From: Bacteroidota bacterium
Lineage (GTDB): Bacteria > Bacteroidota > Bacteroidia > Chitinophagales > Saprospiraceae
Length of the DNA stretch: 54,287 bases
Assembly: GCA_029557915.1 (NCBI GenBank)
Contig: JAKQHS010000204.1
Span: 1 to 54,287, forward strand
Direction of reading: 5' to 3'
Shown here: positions 17,362 to 25,141 of the stretch, piece by piece
Layout of the letters: each line of letters starts with the position of its first letter
How positions within the stretch are numbered: the stretch's first letter is position 1
Program-made: the position numbers and the translations under genes
Notes under the pieces: model-generated
Seen by the model: only the letters and a program-made list of their open reading frames with translations
Database searches by the model: none
What the model was told of the DNA's origin: nothing

Positions 17362-18387
17362 TCAGGCCCAGACCCGGCTCCCTTCGGAGCAATTTTTACA
17401 GATATCTATAAACTTCCTTCCCCGGAGGAGTTTTTGCCTGAACGCCCGGTAGGCCTCCCCCTTCCAGATGGCGCCGAAGGCTTGTAGCTTCAGGTCCCCC
17501 AGCCGGACCGACGCATCTTTGTCAAAACAGCAGGGGACCACCTTGCCATCCCAGGTGATCACGCAGGAATGCCACATTCTCCAGCACTGGTCCTCCAGTC
17601 CGTTTTTCAGCCGGTAACGTCCATCCCCGGACCTGGTATAACGGCTATACCGTTCATCCCGCGGCATCAGGTCATTTCCATTTTCGAAATGGTAAAACTG
17701 GGCGGTTTTCAGCCTCACCTCATCCACCCCTATCGTCTCTGCCAGCCGGTGGATTTGAGAAACCTGGTGTTCGTTTGCCGAGGTGACCAGGAACTGAAAG
17801 ATGATATAGGGATGGTCGAGTCCGGATTCCCGTCTTGCTTTCACCAGCCTTTCCGCCCCCTGCAAAACCGTCTTCAGGTCCCCTTCCTTTCGGTATTGCT
17901 CATAGGTTTCCTGGGTGGTGCCATCGATGGAAAGGATGATCCTGGACAATCCGGAATCCAGGGTTCGCTTCACATTTTTATCATCCAGGAAGTGGCCATT
18001 GGTCGAAGTGACGGTATAAATCCCCCGGGATTCCGCATAAGCGACCATATCCAGGAATTGAGGATTGATATAGGGTTCTCCCTGGAAGTAAAAGGTCAGG
18101 TTGCAGGCATAAGGACTAAGGGCATCCAGGGCCGATCTGAAAAAATCCATTTTCAGGTTTCCGGTGGGGCGGGTGAAAGCCCTCAAGCCGCTGGGGCATT
18201 CGGGGCATCGCAGGTTGCAGGCCGTAGTAGGTTCAATCGCAAAACTGACCGGCATGCCCCAATGAAGCGCGGTCCCGCTCCACCTGCCAAGATGGAAGGA
18301 AAGGTAAACCTTCAGGGCATTGACTGCCTTCCGGATGGTCATCCGCCGAAACATTCGCCAGGTGTCTTTCAATTTTGCCCTGAACAT
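17362..18387 (-). CDS. Radical SAM/SPASM domain protein
   Basis: From the ATG at 18387 the product has 341 residues. The radical SAM cluster motif CNLRCPEC gives C57, C61 and C64, followed by FYFQGEPYINPQF and SIDGTTQETYEQYRK. A C-terminal SPASM-type region holds further cysteines (CWRMWHSCVITWDGKVVPCC, then CKNC near the end) for an auxiliary Fe-S cluster. Such enzymes modify peptides or act as sulfatase-maturase relatives; no precursor peptide is evident nearby, so the substrate is unknown. A longer TTG start at 18396 is rejected because it falls inside the -7 box. It heads the long minus-strand block, 190 nt before the TPR gene. Confidence 0.88.
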   Translation of the reverse strand: MFRAKLKDTWRMFRRMTIRKAVNALKVYLSFHLGRWSGTALHWGMPVSFAIEPTTACNLRCPECPSGLRAFTRPTGNLKMDFFRSALDALSPYACNLTFYFQGEPYINPQFLDMVAYAESRGIYTVTSTNGHFLDDKNVKRTLDSGLSRIILSIDGTTQETYEQYRKEGDLKTVLQGAERLVKARRESGLDHPYIIFQFLVTSANEHQVSQIHRLAETIGVDEVRLKTAQFYHFENGNDLMPRDERYSRYTRSGDGRYRLKNGLEDQCWRMWHSCVITWDGKVVPCCFDKDASVRLGDLKLQAFGAIWKGEAYRAFRQKLLRGRKFIDICKNCSEGSRVWA

Positions 18388-18393
18388 GACTTT

Positions 18394-18401
18394 CAAAGAT
18401 A
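18394..18401 (-). promoter_or_regulatory. -7 box TATCTTTG abutting the radical SAM gene start
   Basis: Exact minus-strand TAnnTTTG with 6 nt before the ATG at 18387, predicting a leaderless transcript. The DNA behind it is repeat, so any -33 element would lie in the repeat. Confidence 0.65.
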
Positions 18402-18407
18402 ATCAGG

Positions 18408-18556
18408 GTCCTCAACCTTAACCTCAACCTTAATCTTAACCTCAACCTTAAGGTAAAGGGCGAAAGGCGAAGGGTGAAGGGCGAAAGGAGCATAAAGGGT
18501 AAGGGGCGAAAAAGGCGAAGGCGAAGGGTGAAGGGTGAAAGGCGAAGAGAGCATCA
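18408..18556. repeat. Degenerate short tandem repeat tract (CCTCAACCTTAA then AAGGCGAAGGGTG words)
   Basis: The first 50 nt repeat CCTCAACCTTAA-type 12-mers; the rest mixes AAGGGCG, AAGGCG, AAGGGTG and AAAGG words. It fills the gap between the divergent radical SAM and pth genes. Basic peptides encoded here (KGERR-like, LRLRL-like) are artefacts of the repeat. Confidence 0.85.
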
Positions 18557-18604
18557 GAAGGCAACCAGGCCATCGGGTGATAACCTCAGTCTTCGATTAT
18601 CGAT

Positions 18605-18612
18605 TATTTTTG
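18605..18612 (+). promoter_or_regulatory. -7 box TATTTTTG for pth
   Basis: Exact TAnnTTTG match 27 nt before the ATG of pth at 18640, just outside the repeat tract. Confidence 0.6.
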
Positions 18613-18639
18613 CCACCCTACAACAAGTCCTGCTGAGTC

Positions 18640-19197
18640 ATGAAGTTTCTCATCGTCGGGCTGGGCAATCCAGGCCCGGATTACTTATATACCCGCCACA
18701 ACGTGGGTTTTCAGCAGTTGGACTTCCTGGCCGGGAAGGTAAAAGCAAACTGGGCATCCGATCGTTTTGGCATGCGCTGCGACCTGAAGATCAAAGGCCG
18801 TTCCCTGGTTCTCCTCAAACCCGATACCTATATGAACCTGAGTGGCAAAGCGGTGCTTTTCTGGATGAATAAATTAAAGCTTGTTCCCCAACAGGTCCTG
18901 GTCGTCCTGGATGAAATTCATTTGCCACTCGGCAAACTCCGCTTGCGCAAAGAGGGAAGCGACGGGGGCCACAACGGTTTAAAAAGCATTGAACAAATGC
19001 TGGAGACCAGGGCCTATCCACGGATGAGGATAGGCATTGGCAAGGATTTTCCAAAAGGCAGGCAATCCGAATATGTGCTGGGAGCCTGGACGAAGGATGA
19101 GCAAAAAGAAATGGAAGACGTCTTCGGCCGGGGCTCCGAGGGCATTCTTCAATTTGCACTGGCTGGCATCGACAAGGCCATGAGCCTGGTCAACTGA
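18640..19197 (+). CDS. pth: Peptidyl-tRNA hydrolase
   Basis: 185 residues, full length for bacterial Pth, which frees tRNA from peptidyl-tRNA dropped by stalled ribosomes. Visible family blocks are GLGNPGPDYLYTRHNVGF with the catalytic histidine, PDTYMNLSGKAV, the VVLDEIHLPLGKLRLR loop with the acidic catalytic partner, and GSDGGHNGLKSIEQ. It is monocistronic between a divergent radical SAM gene and a convergent DedA gene (9 nt between the stops). Confidence 0.96.
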   Translation: MKFLIVGLGNPGPDYLYTRHNVGFQQLDFLAGKVKANWASDRFGMRCDLKIKGRSLVLLKPDTYMNLSGKAVLFWMNKLKLVPQQVLVVLDEIHLPLGKLRLRKEGSDGGHNGLKSIEQMLETRAYPRMRIGIGKDFPKGRQSEYVLGAWTKDEQKEMEDVFGRGSEGILQFALAGIDKAMSLVN

Positions 19198-19206
19198 CCG
19201 GAGGGA

Positions 19207-19842
19207 TCAAGCCCGGTTCCTCCTGAAATAGCCTATGACCATAGGCAGCAAGGATACCGCGATGATCCCCAGTACTACGATTTCAAAATTGTTTTTTACC
19301 CAGGGCAGGCTTCCGAAAAAATACCCGGCGAAGGTCAGCAGGACCACCCAAAGGATTGCGCCCGCGATACAATATTTGATAAACCGGCCATAGGTCATTT
19401 TTCCAATCCCGGCAACAAAAGGTGCGAAAGTCCTCGCGATCGGAACAAACCGGGCGAGGATAATGGTCCGCTGGCCGTATTTTTCATAAAATGCATGGGT
19501 GCGGTCGATGTATTCCTGTTTGATGGTAAAGATCCCGAAAAGTTTGGCCCCCACCCCCTTGTTGGAAAGGTATTTGCCTATAAAATAATTGGTGTTGTCC
19601 CCCAGCAGGGCCGCGGAGATCAGCAGGGGGATGATGGTCCAGATGCTCAGGCCATGAGCCGGGTTTGCGGCAAGGGCCCCCGCCGCAAACAAGAGGGAAT
19701 CACCAGGCAGAAAAGGGGTGATGACCAGGCCCGTTTCACAAAAAACGATGAGAAAGAGGATCCCGTAAACCAGGAGCCCGTATTGGGCGATGAAGGCCTC
19801 GAGATGCTGGTCAATGTGAAATATAAAATCGAAAATATCCAT
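19207..19842 (-). CDS. DedA/VTT family membrane protein
   Basis: From the ATG at 19842 the product has 211 residues with about five hydrophobic stretches. DedA hallmarks are present: FCETGLVITPFLPGDS with the essential acidic residue, the GDNTNYFIGK loop, and the ARFVPIARTFAPFVAG signature with its paired arginines. DedA proteins are proton-coupled membrane proteins; several act in polyprenyl phosphate or phospholipid flipping. A TTG nine bases upstream was rejected because it overlaps the -7 box. Confidence 0.92.
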   Translation of the reverse strand: MDIFDFIFHIDQHLEAFIAQYGLLVYGILFLIVFCETGLVITPFLPGDSLLFAAGALAANPAHGLSIWTIIPLLISAALLGDNTNYFIGKYLSNKGVGAKLFGIFTIKQEYIDRTHAFYEKYGQRTIILARFVPIARTFAPFVAGIGKMTYGRFIKYCIAGAILWVVLLTFAGYFFGSLPWVKNNFEIVVLGIIAVSLLPMVIGYFRRNRA

Positions 19843-19848
19843 CGGTAA

Positions 19849-19856
19849 CAAATGTA
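19849..19856 (-). promoter_or_regulatory. -7 box TACATTTG abutting the DedA gene start
   Basis: Exact minus-strand TAnnTTTG with 6 nt before the ATG at 19842, predicting a leaderless mRNA. Confidence 0.65.
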
Positions 19857-19904
19857 ATAAAAATAAGGGTAGGGGAATTCCGGCAGGACGGTTGGGGCCG
19901 GATG

Positions 19905-19921
19905 CAAATCAACCGGATTTG
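19905..19921. other. Small inverted repeat CAAATC-AACCG-GATTTG
   Basis: A perfect 6-bp stem in the 213-nt gap between the divergent DedA and POT genes, followed on the plus strand by ACTATTTTTAA. It could be an operator or a weak promoter-proximal hairpin. No other feature is seen in this gap. Confidence 0.3.
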
Positions 19922-20055
19922 ACTATTTTTAACCCGGGGTCATGAAATGTCATTTTACCGCATCCCGGCCCATGCTGCTTCGGGCTCTGGATGCTTGATG
20001 AACTGCCTTTCATCCGATCCATTCGGTAAAAACCTTAAACCAATAAAAAGACCTT

Positions 20056-21579
20056 ATGATTTACGGACTGATTGTATTTCTTGTTTTGCTGGCGATCATC
20101 GTGGTACCCCAATTTAAAAACCACCCGAAAGGACTGGCCATATTATTCGGTACGGAAATGTGGGAACGCTTCAGTTATTATGGGGGGAGGGCCCTGTTGA
20201 TCCTATACATGACCGCCTCCGTGACCGGCCAGAACCCCGGCCTGAATATGAGCGTGGAAGAAGCAGCCGCCTTATATGCCCTGTACGTATCCGGCGTGTA
20301 TATGACCAATCTGCCCGGAGGCTGGATATCGGATAAAATCCTCGGGGCCAGGAATTCAGTGTTCTGGGGCGGCATCATCATCGCGGTGGGCAACCTGCTG
20401 ATCGGCCTTACGGCAAGCAAGACCGGCTTTTATACCGGGCTCCTGTTCAATGCGGTGGGCACCGGTTTGCTGAAACCCAATGTATCCACCATGGTCGGCT
20501 CATTGTACAAGCCCGGTGACAGCCGGAGGGACAGCGCCTTTTCCATTTATTATATGGGCATCAACCTCGGCGCTTTTTTTGCCCCGCTGATCACCGGATA
20601 TTTCGGGCAGAACATCAAATGGCAATACGGTTTCGTCGCCGTGGCCATCGGCATGGTTTTGGGACTGATCCTCTTTAAATGGGGCGGTCGCTTCCTTGGT
20701 GAAGCCGGTTTAAAACCCACCGCGGTCCCCGAAGGAGTAGCAAACCCAACCACCCGTTTATTAAAAAAATCCCTGCTCTACCTGACCCTTTTCATTGCCC
20801 TGATGGCCGGCCTCCATTGGTTTGGCTGGTACAGGCTTTCCATTCGGAGGCTCTCCGACATAATGGGCAGCGCCCTGATCATCATACCCCTGGTGTACTT
20901 CTTTTACCTCTTCACACGGGGCGGGTTTGATCCGGATGAAAAAAAACGTATTGTGGCGATCATCATCTTTTACCTGGCGGCGGCCTTGTTCTGGGGAGCC
21001 TTCGAACAGGCCGGTTCGACCCTCACCCTGTTTGCCGACCGCAATACCGATAATACCCTTTTTGGCACTCCCTTTCCTTCATCGTATTGGCAATCGGTCA
21101 ATTCCATGTGGATCCTGATTCTTTCCCCTTTGTTTGCCCTCCTTTGGTTTACCCTCGCCAAAAAAAAGAGGGAACCTTCCACCCCGTTCAAATTTGTGCT
21201 GGGATTGTTTTTTGTTGGCCTGGGCTTTCTTTTGCTGGTCCCGGCAGCAAAAATATCGGCCGGCGGAGTGGAAAAAGTCGGCATCATATGGTTGTTGTGC
21301 ACCTATTTTCTGCACACCGTCGGAGAATTGTTTTTATCCCCGGTCGGACTCAGCGCCATGACCAAACTGGCACCGGAGCGGATCGTCGGCCAGATGATGG
21401 GCATCTGGTTTATGGGCGCCTCCCTGGGAAACTGGATTGGGGGCCGGGTCGGCGGCCTTTTTGAAACCTACCCGGTCAACCAGATATTCTTTTATGTTTT
21501 TGTATTCAGCGCGGCTTCTGCACTGATCCTCCTGATCCTCACGCCCTGGACCCGCAGGCTGATGGGAGAGGTCAAATAA
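20056..21579 (+). CDS. POT/PTR2 family proton-coupled di-/tripeptide transporter
   Basis: 507 residues with about 12 to 14 membrane helices. The POT signatures are present: the proton/peptide motif in TEMWERFSYYGGRALLILYM (the ExxER element), FNAVGTGLLKPNVSTMVGSLY, and FSIYYMGINLGAFFAPLITGY. It imports di- and tripeptides with protons across the inner membrane. The next gene, an OPT-family transporter, follows after 51 nt in the same direction, so the two probably form a peptide-uptake operon. Assignment to family is firm, exact substrate range is not. Confidence 0.93.
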   Translation: MIYGLIVFLVLLAIIVVPQFKNHPKGLAILFGTEMWERFSYYGGRALLILYMTASVTGQNPGLNMSVEEAAALYALYVSGVYMTNLPGGWISDKILGARNSVFWGGIIIAVGNLLIGLTASKTGFYTGLLFNAVGTGLLKPNVSTMVGSLYKPGDSRRDSAFSIYYMGINLGAFFAPLITGYFGQNIKWQYGFVAVAIGMVLGLILFKWGGRFLGEAGLKPTAVPEGVANPTTRLLKKSLLYLTLFIALMAGLHWFGWYRLSIRRLSDIMGSALIIIPLVYFFYLFTRGGFDPDEKKRIVAIIIFYLAAALFWGAFEQAGSTLTLFADRNTDNTLFGTPFPSSYWQSVNSMWILILSPLFALLWFTLAKKKREPSTPFKFVLGLFFVGLGFLLLVPAAKISAGGVEKVGIIWLLCTYFLHTVGELFLSPVGLSAMTKLAPERIVGQMMGIWFMGASLGNWIGGRVGGLFETYPVNQIFFYVFVFSAASALILLILTPWTRRLMGEVK

Positions 21580-21630
21580 ATCCGGACAGACAGGCATGCA
21601 ATAATCCACTTCCGTCAAGACCCAAGACTT

Positions 21631-23679
21631 ATGGATAATAAAAAATTCAGTCCTTATGTCCCCTCCCCCACCATCCTGCCTGAATTCACCTGGAGGTCTG
21701 TATTACTGGGCTCCTTTTTCGGAGTGGTCTTTGGAGCTGCCACGGTTTACCTCGGGCTCAAGGCGGGCCTTACCATCTCCGCTTCCATTCCCATCGCGGT
21801 AATGGCCATTTCGATCGGGAGGCGTTTGTTCAATACAAGCATCCTGGAAAACAACATCATCCAAACTACCGGTTCTGCCGGGGAAGCCATTGCCGGCGGA
21901 GTGGCTTTCACGCTGCCCGCCTTCCTTTTCTTATCGGCCAATGAAGACCAGTCGGTTTCCGGCGCATCCTATTTCAATTATATGACCATTCTTTCCCTGG
22001 CCATGATCGGAGGGATGCTGGGGACCCTGCTTATGATCCCGCTGCGCCGGCCACTGATCATCAAGGAACACGATCGCCTTCCTTATCCTGAAGGCACTGC
22101 TTGTGCTTCGGTCCTGATCGCCGGCGAAAAGGGCGGTGATTTTGCAAGGACCGCCTATCTGGGATTGGCAGTGGCTACCATATATGCAGTTCTTCAAAAG
22201 ATCATTCACTTCATTGCCGAAACGCCCACCTTCGTGACCCAGGCGAAAAATAAATTTTTGCCCTCGGCCACCTTCAACGCGGATGTCACGCCGGAATACC
22301 TCGGTGTGGGATACATCATCGGCCCAAGGATTGCCGGGGTCCTGGTCGCAGGCGGCGTACTGGCCTGGCTGGCGCTCAATCCTTTACTGGCCACGCTGGT
22401 CCCGGCAGAGACCATTGCGGCCCAATTGGTCAAACTGGGCTACCTCGCGGATATCAAAACCCCCGGAGGCCCCGGGGTATGGGACCCGGAAAATCAGGTC
22501 TTCGCCAACCCTGAAATTGCCCTCTACCGTGCTTTTATCCGCCAAATCGGCGCAGGCGCGGTCACCGCAGGCGGGCTCATGACCCTGATCAAGACCATTC
22601 CCACCATCATTTCCTCTTTTAAAAACAGTTTTAGTTCCATCCGCGAAAACCAGGAGTTAAACGGGGAGGGTCAGGGACGGACCGACCGTGACCTGAATCA
22701 AAAAGTCGTCTTGTTTGGCAGCCTGGCCCTCATAGTCATCATTGCCCTCCTGCCGGGGATCCCGGGCAGCGGCATCCTTTCCAAACTGATGATCGGGGTG
22801 CTGGTCCTGGTTTTTGGGATCCTGTTTGTGACGGTCTCCAGCCGGATTACCGGCCTGATCGGCACCAGTTCGAATCCCATCAGCGGCATGACCATCGCCA
22901 CCCTCATGGGAACCGCCCTGATCTTTATCGCGATGGGTTGGACTGGACAGGCTTATGAACCCATGGCCCTGGTGGTGGGATCCATCATCTGTATTGCTGC
23001 TGCAAATGCAGGCAATACTTCCCAGGACCTCAAAACAGGGTACCTGCTGGGGGCCACTCCCCGCTACCAGCAACTGGCCTTATTTATAGGTACCCTGGTG
23101 TCCTCCGTCGTAATCGGCTACACCATCCGCTACCTGGACCAGGACGCCGAGGTCCTGCGGACCGGAGTGGAACATGCCATTGGTTCGGATAAATATCCGG
23201 CGCCGCAGGGAACCTTGCTGGCCACCTTGATCAAAGGCTTGCTGTCTTTCAACCTGGACTGGCAGTTCGTATTGGTCGGGGCCTTCATGGCCATGGTCAT
23301 TGAATTGTGCGGGACCAATTCGCTCTCCTTTGCCGTTGGACTTTACCTTCCCTTGAGCACTACCCTGCCCATCTTCATCGGGGGCCTGGTCAAAGGGCTC
23401 GTGGACTGGAGGTCCAAACACGATACCATCGTGATCGAAGAAGACGAAGAACTCAGCAAGGGAAAACTGTTTGCCACCGGTTTGGTGGCCGGTGGTGCGC
23501 TGGCGGGCGTGATCATCGCCCTGCTGTCCGTTAAATACCTGGACCAATTGGAAAAACTGAGCATTGGAGCCCGGATGGAAGCCATTTTCGGAACCTTCGG
23601 ATATCATTTCACCGGCGCCCTCTGTTTTGCCGGACTCGCCGCCATCCTGTTCAGGGTAGCCCGCCAGGGGAAACAATGA
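21631..23679 (+). CDS. OPT family oligopeptide transporter
   Basis: 682 residues with about 15-16 membrane helices. Family blocks include [77 protein letters not shown] and [22 protein letters not shown] proteins import oligopeptides or metal-chelate conjugates; the bacterial branch is mostly assigned to peptides. It is downstream of the POT gene and 28 nt upstream of a GHMP kinase gene. Complete in length. Confidence 0.93.
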   Translation: MDNKKFSPYVPSPTILPEFTWRSVLLGSFFGVVFGAATVYLGLKAGLTISASIPIAVMAISIGRRLFNTSILENNIIQTTGSAGEAIAGGVAFTLPAFLFLSANEDQSVSGASYFNYMTILSLAMIGGMLGTLLMIPLRRPLIIKEHDRLPYPEGTACASVLIAGEKGGDFARTAYLGLAVATIYAVLQKIIHFIAETPTFVTQAKNKFLPSATFNADVTPEYLGVGYIIGPRIAGVLVAGGVLAWLALNPLLATLVPAETIAAQLVKLGYLADIKTPGGPGVWDPENQVFANPEIALYRAFIRQIGAGAVTAGGLMTLIKTIPTIISSFKNSFSSIRENQELNGEGQGRTDRDLNQKVVLFGSLALIVIIALLPGIPGSGILSKLMIGVLVLVFGILFVTVSSRITGLIGTSSNPISGMTIATLMGTALIFIAMGWTGQAYEPMALVVGSIICIAAANAGNTSQDLKTGYLLGATPRYQQLALFIGTLVSSVVIGYTIRYLDQDAEVLRTGVEHAIGSDKYPAPQGTLLATLIKGLLSFNLDWQFVLVGAFMAMVIELCGTNSLSFAVGLYLPLSTTLPIFIGGLVKGLVDWRSKHDTIVIEEDEELSKGKLFATGLVAGGALAGVIIALLSVKYLDQLEKLSIGARMEAIFGTFGYHFTGALCFAGLAAILFRVARQGKQ

Positions 23680-23707
23680 TGTATTTTAGATCTCAAATTT
23701 ATTTTCA

Positions 23708-24583
23708 TTGAAGCCTGCCAGACCTTTTCCGGCCAAATTGCTGGTCAGCGGTGAATTTACGGTCATCCGGGGCGGGGATGCCCTGGCCATCCCCTTTCCC
23801 AAATTTGCCGGAATTTGGGAAAGAGGAGCCGAACCCGATACCTCCCTCCTGCCCCTGGTTCAATATCTTCAAAAAATAGATTATATCGACAGCGGAAGGC
23901 TTCACGACGATATCCTGGAAGGCTGGCAGTTCCGCTCCACCATTCCTCCCGGTTATGGCCTGGGAAGTTCGGGAGCCTTATCTGCCGCCCTGGTCTATCA
24001 TTATGGAAGGGAAATAAGTGAAGACACCGGAATCCTGCAGAAACAACTGGCAGGGGTTGAAGATTATTTCCATGGGACCAGTTCAGGTTTTGATCCCCTG
24101 GTATCCTATAAGGGACAGGGGATTGCCTGGATCGGCAAGAGCCTGGTCCGGGTACCTGACCCTTTGTCTTCTGGCCCTTTGATGTCCTTTCTTTATGTCA
24201 TAGACTCAGGGATGGCCAGGGGCCATATTCATGCGATTTCCTGGTACCTGGAGCAATTGAAACAGCCGGTGTTCCTTCCCGTGGTAGAGGAACTGAATGA
24301 CCTTAACCATAGGTTGGTGCAGGCCTGGTTTGAGCAGGATCTCCAGGCGGCGGAGGACCTTTTTTTCCAGGTTTCAGGTTTGCAATGGAAATGGTTTCAA
24401 CCGCTGATCACGGCCGGCGTGGCAGGGATATGGCAAAAGGGATTGGAATCCGGGAAATATGCTGTAAAGCTTTGCGGTAAAGGAGGCGGAGGTTATTACC
24501 TGCTCTGGTCAAAAGATCCGGAAATCGGCGCCCTCATTGGGCAAGAGCCTGTACCGGTGCAGGAACGGAAGCTTTCTGCATGA
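23708..24583 (+). CDS. GHMP kinase family protein (mevalonate kinase-like)
   Basis: 291 residues. The start is TTG, the only plausible start because no in-frame ATG precedes the conserved AKLLVSGEFTVIRGGDALAIP. The GHMP ATP-binding motif PPGYGLGSSGAL is at residues 80-91, and the C-terminal motif KLCGKGGGGYYLL closes the fold. FHGTSSGFDPLVSY supplies the usual mid-protein block. It resembles the Bacteroidota proteins annotated mevalonate kinase, but substrate cannot be proven here. It follows the OPT gene by 28 nt, and its last 50 nt overlap the convergent methyltransferase gene. Confidence 0.75.
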   Translation: MKPARPFPAKLLVSGEFTVIRGGDALAIPFPKFAGIWERGAEPDTSLLPLVQYLQKIDYIDSGRLHDDILEGWQFRSTIPPGYGLGSSGALSAALVYHYGREISEDTGILQKQLAGVEDYFHGTSSGFDPLVSYKGQGIAWIGKSLVRVPDPLSSGPLMSFLYVIDSGMARGHIHAISWYLEQLKQPVFLPVVEELNDLNHRLVQAWFEQDLQAAEDLFFQVSGLQWKWFQPLITAGVAGIWQKGLESGKYAVKLCGKGGGGYYLLWSKDPEIGALIGQEPVPVQERKLSA

Positions 24584-25127
24584 TCAGGAGAAAGGCTGGA
24601 GGAATATTGAAAGGCACAAACCGGATCCGGACGGAACCGAAAATTTTGTCATACAGTTTTTTTGCCAGCAGGGAATAATGTACCTGGACAAATTTGCCCG
24701 AAGGTTCCAAATGATCAAAAGCGGCCTGGATGATGTGCAGGGCAACCGTTTCCGGAAAGATCACAAATGGAATGGCGGAGACCACATGCTGGACCGTGGA
24801 GATGTTCAGGGCCGCCAGGATCTCATGCATCCGTGCGGCGTCCTGGTCTACGACGGTGAGCCTATGGTCTTCCAGGCGTCTTAATTCTTCGCAAAAAACA
24901 GGATTCACCTCAAAAGCGATGAGCCTGGCATCCGGAGCCATTTTATCCAGGAGGTATTTGGTGATCACGCCGTCCCCGGCTCCGAGTTCCAGGATAACCT
25001 GGCCGGGCGTGAATTCAATTTGCCTGACGATCTCTTTACACAGGAAGGAGGAACTGCGGGTGAAGGTCCCCACGGTCATCAGGTTTTTGAGGCTTTGGTC
25101 CAGGAACAATTTTGTTTTCTTCATCAC
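24534..25127 (-). CDS. PmtA-like class I SAM methyltransferase
   Basis: 197 residues. Motif I is LELGAGDGVITKYLL (about 47-61), with AFEVNPVFCEEL and the acidic motif II region after it, and VSAIPFVIFPETV in place of the substrate block. The overall pattern, including the N-terminal KNLMTVGTFTRSS, matches the phospholipid N-methyltransferase/rRNA-adenine-dimethylase-like group. It may methylate a lipid head group, though this is inference. It is the last gene of the minus-strand run behind the OmpA-SPOR gene (14-nt gap). Its 3' end overlaps the convergent GHMP kinase gene by 50 nt. Confidence 0.8.
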   Translation of the reverse strand: MMKKTKLFLDQSLKNLMTVGTFTRSSSFLCKEIVRQIEFTPGQVILELGAGDGVITKYLLDKMAPDARLIAFEVNPVFCEELRRLEDHRLTVVDQDAARMHEILAALNISTVQHVVSAIPFVIFPETVALHIIQAAFDHLEPSGKFVQVHYSLLAKKLYDKIFGSVRIRFVPFNIPPAFLLIMQKASVPAPVQALAQ

Positions 25128-25141
25128 GGATTCTTGATTGA

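Noticed and set aside
17362-18387. Radical SAM RiPP cluster
   Set aside because: No small precursor ORF, protease or exporter lies next to the radical SAM gene; neighbours are envelope and housekeeping genes.
18474-18872. ORF starting in the repeat tract before pth
   Set aside because: Begins in low-complexity repeat and then runs out of frame through pth.
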